This document shows, one piece after another, positions 50,223 to 53,817 of a stretch of DNA of 53,817 nt. Position 1 is the stretch's first letter. The number at the start of each line of letters is the position of its first letter. A program made the translations under genes and the position numbers. Under the pieces are notes generated by a model that saw only the letters and a list, made by a program, of their open reading frames with translations, was not told the origin of the DNA and did no database searches. The DNA is from an uncultured Polycyclovorans sp. (GTDB lineage Bacteria > Pseudomonadota > Gammaproteobacteria > Nevskiales > Nevskiaceae): assembly GCA_936928855.1 (NCBI GenBank), contig CAKZHZ010000105.1, positions 1 to 53,817 on the forward strand, given 5' to 3'.

Positions 50223-50793
50223 ACACCGGGCGCGGCACCGACTGCGCGAAGTCCACCGGGACGGCGCCTGCTGCCGCCAGCAACTGCCGAACCGACCGCT
50301 GTTGGCGGTCGAGCGCGACCCGTACGGCTGACGCCAACGCCGTCGACAGCAGACAGACCGGGTAGTGCGGCTCGGCACCGAGGGTGGCATACGCGGCGGC
50401 GACACCGGCAAGGCGCAGACCCCGCGCCAGTGCCGCCACCAGGTTCGCCGGCAGGCGCGCGGCATCGCAGGGCACACACAACAGCCAGCCCGGGGGCGCC
50501 ACCGCCATCGCCGCCTCGATGCCGGCGAGCGGGCCGGGATGACCGGGCCGACCATCCGCCAGCACCGGCCATCCCAGGGCAGCATAGGCGGCCTGGTTGC
50601 GGTTGGCGTTGATCACGAGCTGATCGACCTGGGGCCGTAGCGTGTCACAGAGCCCGGCCACCAGCGGGCGCCCCTGCAGCGGCAGCAGGCCCTTGTCGCG
50701 CCCCCCCATGCGCAGGCCCAACCCGCCCGCCAGCACCACTGCGGTGATGCTGCCGTCGATGTCGCGTTCAGGCACGATCCCTGCTGTCGTCAT
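50170..50793 (-). CDS. mobA: Molybdenum cofactor guanylyltransferase MobA
   Basis: This 207-residue enzyme attaches GMP to Moco to form the MGD form used by nitrate reductase. Motifs: AVVLAGGLGLRMGGRDKGLLPLQG at the N-terminus, with GRPGHPGPLAGIEAAM and VPCDAARLP further on. The ATG at 50793 places the nucleotide-binding loop about 18 residues from the start; the long frame to 51657 runs antisense through hemD. It is divergent from hemD, with 21 bases between the starts, and overlaps the ModE-type gene at its 3' end. Confidence 0.94.
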   Translation of the reverse strand: MTTAGIVPERDIDGSITAVVLAGGLGLRMGGRDKGLLPLQGRPLVAGLCDTLRPQVDQLVINANRNQAAYAALGWPVLADGRPGHPGPLAGIEAAMAVAPPGWLLCVPCDAARLPANLVAALARGLRLAGVAAAYATLGAEPHYPVCLLSTALASAVRVALDRQQRSVRQLLAAAGAVPVDFAQSVPRPVFSLNDDDDWRAQGWTPP

Positions 50794-50814
50794 GGAAATC
50801 TCTGGAGAACCGAA

Positions 50815-51642
50815 GTGGATGATGCGCTCAACGGGCGCCTGATTGCGGTACCCGAGGCCCGGGAACTGGACCTCTTCGCCGCCCTGCTGCAGCGGCGCGG
50901 CGCCTCGGTGCTGCGCTGCCCCCTGGTGGCTATTCATGATGCCCCGGACCCCGCCCCGGTGCTGGCCTGGCTGCAGGACTGCTGCGATCACCCCTTCGAC
51001 GACCTCATCCTGCTCACCGGCGAGGGCCTGCGCCGGCTGCTTGCCTGCCTTGATCGGCACAGTCCGCCGCTGAAGCCGATCTTTGTCGAGGCGCTGGCCC
51101 GCATGTCCATCATCGCCCGCGGTCCGAAACCGGGTCGGGTGTTGCGCGAACTGGGGCTGCGCCCCCGTCACGTGGTGACCCCCCCCACCAGCGACGGCGT
51201 CATGGCCCACCTGCAGACGCTCGACCTGCGGGGCCACCGCGTCGGAGTGCAACGCTACGGCAGCGAGCCCAGCCTGCCCCTGCTGTCGACACTGGAGGCC
51301 GCCGGCGCCACGCCGGTTCCGGTGTCGCCGTATGTGTATGCCGATGCCGCCGAGGATGCCGCCGTCCTGCAACTGCTGCAGCGCATGGCGGACGACGAGG
51401 TCGATGCCATCGCCTTCACCAGCAAGGCCCAAGTGCAACGGCTGCTGCGCCTCTGCACCCGCGAAGGATGCCTGCCACTGCTGCGGCAGGGGCTGCAGCG
51501 CACCACGGTGGCCGCGATCGGCCCGGTGGTCGCAGAGGCGCTGCGCGCCGCTGAACTGCCGGTGGATGCAATGCCGGGTGAAGCCTTCTTTCTCAAGCCG
51601 CTGACACAGGCCCTGGCACAGCTGATGGCGTCGCCGGACTGA
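50815..51642 (+). CDS. hemD: Uroporphyrinogen-III synthase
   Basis: This 275-residue HemD-type protein closes and inverts ring D of hydroxymethylbilane to uroporphyrinogen III, a siroheme/haem precursor. The family motifs are loose but present: ILLTGEGLRRL, VQRYGSEPSLPLLSTLEAAGATP, and AIAFTSKAQVQRLL, with TTVAAIGPVVAEALRAAELPV. The GTG start at 50815 follows GGAGA. Uroporphyrinogen-III synthase genes are often associated with assimilatory nitrate/nitrite reductase genes, because nitrite reductase needs siroheme. It overlaps the nitrate reductase stop convergently by 50 bases. Confidence 0.85.
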   Translation: MDDALNGRLIAVPEARELDLFAALLQRRGASVLRCPLVAIHDAPDPAPVLAWLQDCCDHPFDDLILLTGEGLRRLLACLDRHSPPLKPIFVEALARMSIIARGPKPGRVLRELGLRPRHVVTPPTSDGVMAHLQTLDLRGHRVGVQRYGSEPSLPLLSTLEAAGATPVPVSPYVYADAAEDAAVLQLLQRMADDEVDAIAFTSKAQVQRLLRLCTREGCLPLLRQGLQRTTVAAIGPVVAEALRAAELPVDAMPGEAFFLKPLTQALAQLMASPD

Positions 51643-53817
51643 CACCGCACTCGGCAATCAGGCTGCGGATCTCCGGCAGGCAGGAGCCGCAATTGCCTCC
51701 CGCCTTGAGACAGGCGGTGACCGCAGCGGTATCCCGCAGCCCCTGCGTCCTGATGGCCTTGACCAGGGTGTTGCGGCCGACGCCGTAACAGGCGCAAACC
51801 GTCGGACCGGCATCCTCACCACGTGGCGCGGCACCGGCGAGCAGCGCCATCGGCGGTACGCCCTCCTCGCGGTCGCGGTCGAAACAACTGGCCAGCCAGG
51901 CCCGCGCCGGCAGGCTGACGCCGCGGGTCAGGAACAGGCAGGCCTCGACGTGGTCACCCACCCACCATACCGCCCGGTAGTCACCGGCCGTGTCATCGCG
52001 GTACTCGATCCAGTCCGCTTCCTCGTCGACGCCCAGCCATTGGCGTGCCCACACGCCCGGCGTCTCCAGCGGCCGCACCCCGGCCAGCTCGTAACGCTGG
52101 AAACTGACCCCGGGGACCCGCACCCACCAGTCCAGCCCGCGGGGGTCGAGCGGACGCCGGCTCAACGCCACGCCTTGCCAGCTGGTCCGGAACGGCTCCA
52201 GCCGCACCGGCGTGTACTTGAATTCGGGCTCACCAGAGAGCGGATCCACCACCGGTGCCACCAGTGCCCCGACTCGGGCAGCGGCAGCGTACTGGGCGTT
52301 CCAGTGAATCGGGGCGAACACTTCACCGCGCCGCATCGCCCCAGAACTGCGGAGGCGCGCCACCAGCCGTCCTCGGCTGCTGCGCAGACGTACCAGCTCG
52401 CCGTCGCGCACCTGGGCGTCGCGGGCATCATCCGGATGCACGTCGATGAAGGGCTCACCGGTGTGGGCGAGCAACCGTGGTGCCAGCCCGGTCCGCGTCA
52501 TGGTGTGCCACTGATCCCGCAGCCGCCCGGTGTTGAGTGACAAGGGGTATCGTCGGCTGAGCACCCCGGCCGGCCCTCGCGGCGCCACCGGCACCAGCCG
52601 CGCGCGACCGTCCGGGTGATACCCGTGCCGGGCCGGCGCTGCCGTCGCATCCGCCGGCAGCACCGGCCAGCGCACGGGCACCAGGGCGTCGTACTGCGGC
52701 TGCCCGAGCCCGGCCAGTCCACCGAGATGCAACAGCCGGGGAACTTGCGGCACGTCCGGGGTACCCGCAAGCGGCGGCGTGTTGCCGGTCGCGGTCAGCC
52801 GGGCGTGCTCGTCAAAGATCTGGTGCGCGCCGGTGTAGGCAAAATGGGCACCGTAGCCCCAGCGCCGCGCCACTTCGCACAGCGCCCACCAGTCCGGTCG
52901 CGCCTCGCCCGATGCGGCGAGAAAGGGGCGCTGTCGGGAAATGCAGCGCTCCGAGTTGGTCACCGTGCCGTCCTTCTCGCCCCAGGCCTGCGCCGGCAGC
53001 AGCACATGGGCATAGGGCGCCGTATCGGTGCGGGCGGTGACGTCGGACACCACCACCGTCTCGCACCGTGACAGTGCCTTCCGCACGCGATCCCCGTCCG
53101 GCAGGCTGACCACCGGGTTGGTGGCCATGATCCACACCGCCCGCACCCGGCGGTCGGCGATCGCCTCGAACAGCGATACCGCCTGAAGCCCCGGCTGCTC
53201 GGCGATGCGGGGACTGTTCCAGAAACCCTGCACCAGCGCACGATGCTGGGGATCCTCCAGCGACAGATGCGCCGCCAGCATGTTCGCCAGCCCGCCCACT
53301 TCGCGCCCGCCCATGGCATTGGGCTGGCCGGTGAGGGAGAAGGGACCCAGGCCGGGGCGCCCGATGCGCCCCGTGGCGAGGTGGCAGTTGATGATGGCGT
53401 TGCCCTTGTCCGTGCCCTGCGCGGACTGGTTGGCGCCCTGGGAGAAGGCGGTGACGACCCGCTCCGTGTCGGCGAACATGGCGTAGAATTCGGCGATCCG
53501 CGCCTCGTCGAGCCCGGTCAGGGCGGCGACCGCGGCAAGGTTCGGGGCGATGCTCCGTGCCCGGTCCAGCGCCGCGTCGAGCCCGGAGGTCGAGCGCTCG
53601 ATGAAGCCCGCGTCGAGGGTGCCGGTGTCGGCGAGGTGGACGAGGAGGCCGGAGAACAGGGCGCTGTCGGAGCCCGGCGCCAGCGGCAGGAACAGGTCCG
53701 CCTCCTCCGCCGTCTGGGTGCGGCGGGGGTCGATCACCACGAGGCGGGTGCCGCGCTTGGTCCTTGCGTCCGTCATGCGCCGGTAGAGGATCGGGTGGCA
53801 CCAGGCGGTGTTCGAGC
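51593..53817 (-). CDS. nasA: Assimilatory nitrate reductase catalytic subunit, 5' part outside the window
   Basis: 741 residues of a molybdopterin oxidoreductase are visible. The frame stays open to the right edge (SNTAWCHPILYRRM precedes the first in-window ATG), so the true N-terminus with its 4Fe-4S cluster lies beyond. Moco-binding motifs include VVIDPRRTQTAEEAD, SQGANQSAQGTDKGNAI, WIMATNPVVSLPD and LSLNTGRLRDQWHTMTRTG. A C-terminal BFD-like 2Fe-2S domain has CACYGVG and GGNCGSC. This domain order is characteristic of NasA/NarB-type cytoplasmic assimilatory nitrate reductases. MGD cofactor would come from the neighbouring Moco genes. Confidence 0.92.
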   Translation of the reverse strand, partial: SNTAWCHPILYRRMTDARTKRGTRLVVIDPRRTQTAEEADLFLPLAPGSDSALFSGLLVHLADTGTLDAGFIERSTSGLDAALDRARSIAPNLAAVAALTGLDEARIAEFYAMFADTERVVTAFSQGANQSAQGTDKGNAIINCHLATGRIGRPGLGPFSLTGQPNAMGGREVGGLANMLAAHLSLEDPQHRALVQGFWNSPRIAEQPGLQAVSLFEAIADRRVRAVWIMATNPVVSLPDGDRVRKALSRCETVVVSDVTARTDTAPYAHVLLPAQAWGEKDGTVTNSERCISRQRPFLAASGEARPDWWALCEVARRWGYGAHFAYTGAHQIFDEHARLTATGNTPPLAGTPDVPQVPRLLHLGGLAGLGQPQYDALVPVRWPVLPADATAAPARHGYHPDGRARLVPVAPRGPAGVLSRRYPLSLNTGRLRDQWHTMTRTGLAPRLLAHTGEPFIDVHPDDARDAQVRDGELVRLRSSRGRLVARLRSSGAMRRGEVFAPIHWNAQYAAAARVGALVAPVVDPLSGEPEFKYTPVRLEPFRTSWQGVALSRRPLDPRGLDWWVRVPGVSFQRYELAGVRPLETPGVWARQWLGVDEEADWIEYRDDTAGDYRAVWWVGDHVEACLFLTRGVSLPARAWLASCFDRDREEGVPPMALLAGAAPRGEDAGPTVCACYGVGRNTLVKAIRTQGLRDTAAVTACLKAGGNCGSCLPEIRSLIAECGVSPATPSAVPGPVSAA

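Overview
The window looks like a chromosomal segment from a high-GC, aerobic, heterotrophic gammaproteobacterium. The evidence is a bo3-type quinol oxidase operon, two TonB-dependent receptors, RegBA-type redox control, a complete molybdenum-cofactor set and an assimilatory nitrate reductase. The gene mix would suit the Nevskiales/Salinisphaerales/Xanthomonadales neighbourhood, but nothing here fixes the taxon. No rRNA, tRNA or CRISPR array was recognised.

Layout. Bases 1-670 hold an out-of-frame junction between a glycosyltransferase fragment and the 3' part of a 3-hydroxyisobutyrate dehydrogenase gene. It is either a real rearrangement or an assembly chimera. queH, a thioesterase and an OmpW-like porin follow. 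At 3.3-6.8 kb lies a decayed integron: two cassettes transcribed leftward, an attI-like site, and a truncated intI with its own promoter and an intact LexA box. The cassette next to attI carries a two-gene CBASS anti-phage module (Cap15-like 2TM/beta-barrel effector plus CD-NTase). At 6.8-15.1 kb are regA, regB, SURF1 and cyoDCBA, all leftward, with a divergent MFS transporter. At 15.3-21.25 kb is a second, larger integron in the same orientation: seven cassettes, an almost identical attI-like site and a more degraded intI remnant. Its cassettes encode a GT51 transglycosylase-like protein, membrane proteins, a two-gene unknown module, a TM/beta-strand protein, and two HEPN/DUF4145-type proteins, several with a defence flavour.

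At 21.3-28.9 kb is an iron/haem uptake operon with a candidate Fur box at its head. At 29-33.6 kb is a tightly overlapping five-gene acyl-CoA/lipid catabolism operon, read divergently from a LysR regulator across a perfect 10-bp inverted repeat. Bases 34.7-43 kb hold an unknown secreted or anchored protein, a SnoaL-like protein, a histidine kinase with a tandem-REC regulator, an orphan HlyD adaptor, an alpha/beta hydrolase and an ECF sigma/anti-sigma/PDZ operon. From 43 kb to the end is a molybdenum region: moeA, modCBA, a moaC-moaB fusion, moaE, moaD, moaA, a short ModE-type regulator, mobA, then a uroporphyrinogen-III synthase and a nitrate reductase that runs off the right edge. This region imports molybdate, builds Moco and supplies it to the nitrate reductase.

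The strongest novelty lies in the pair of related integron relics flanking the respiratory locus, and in their defence-like cargo.
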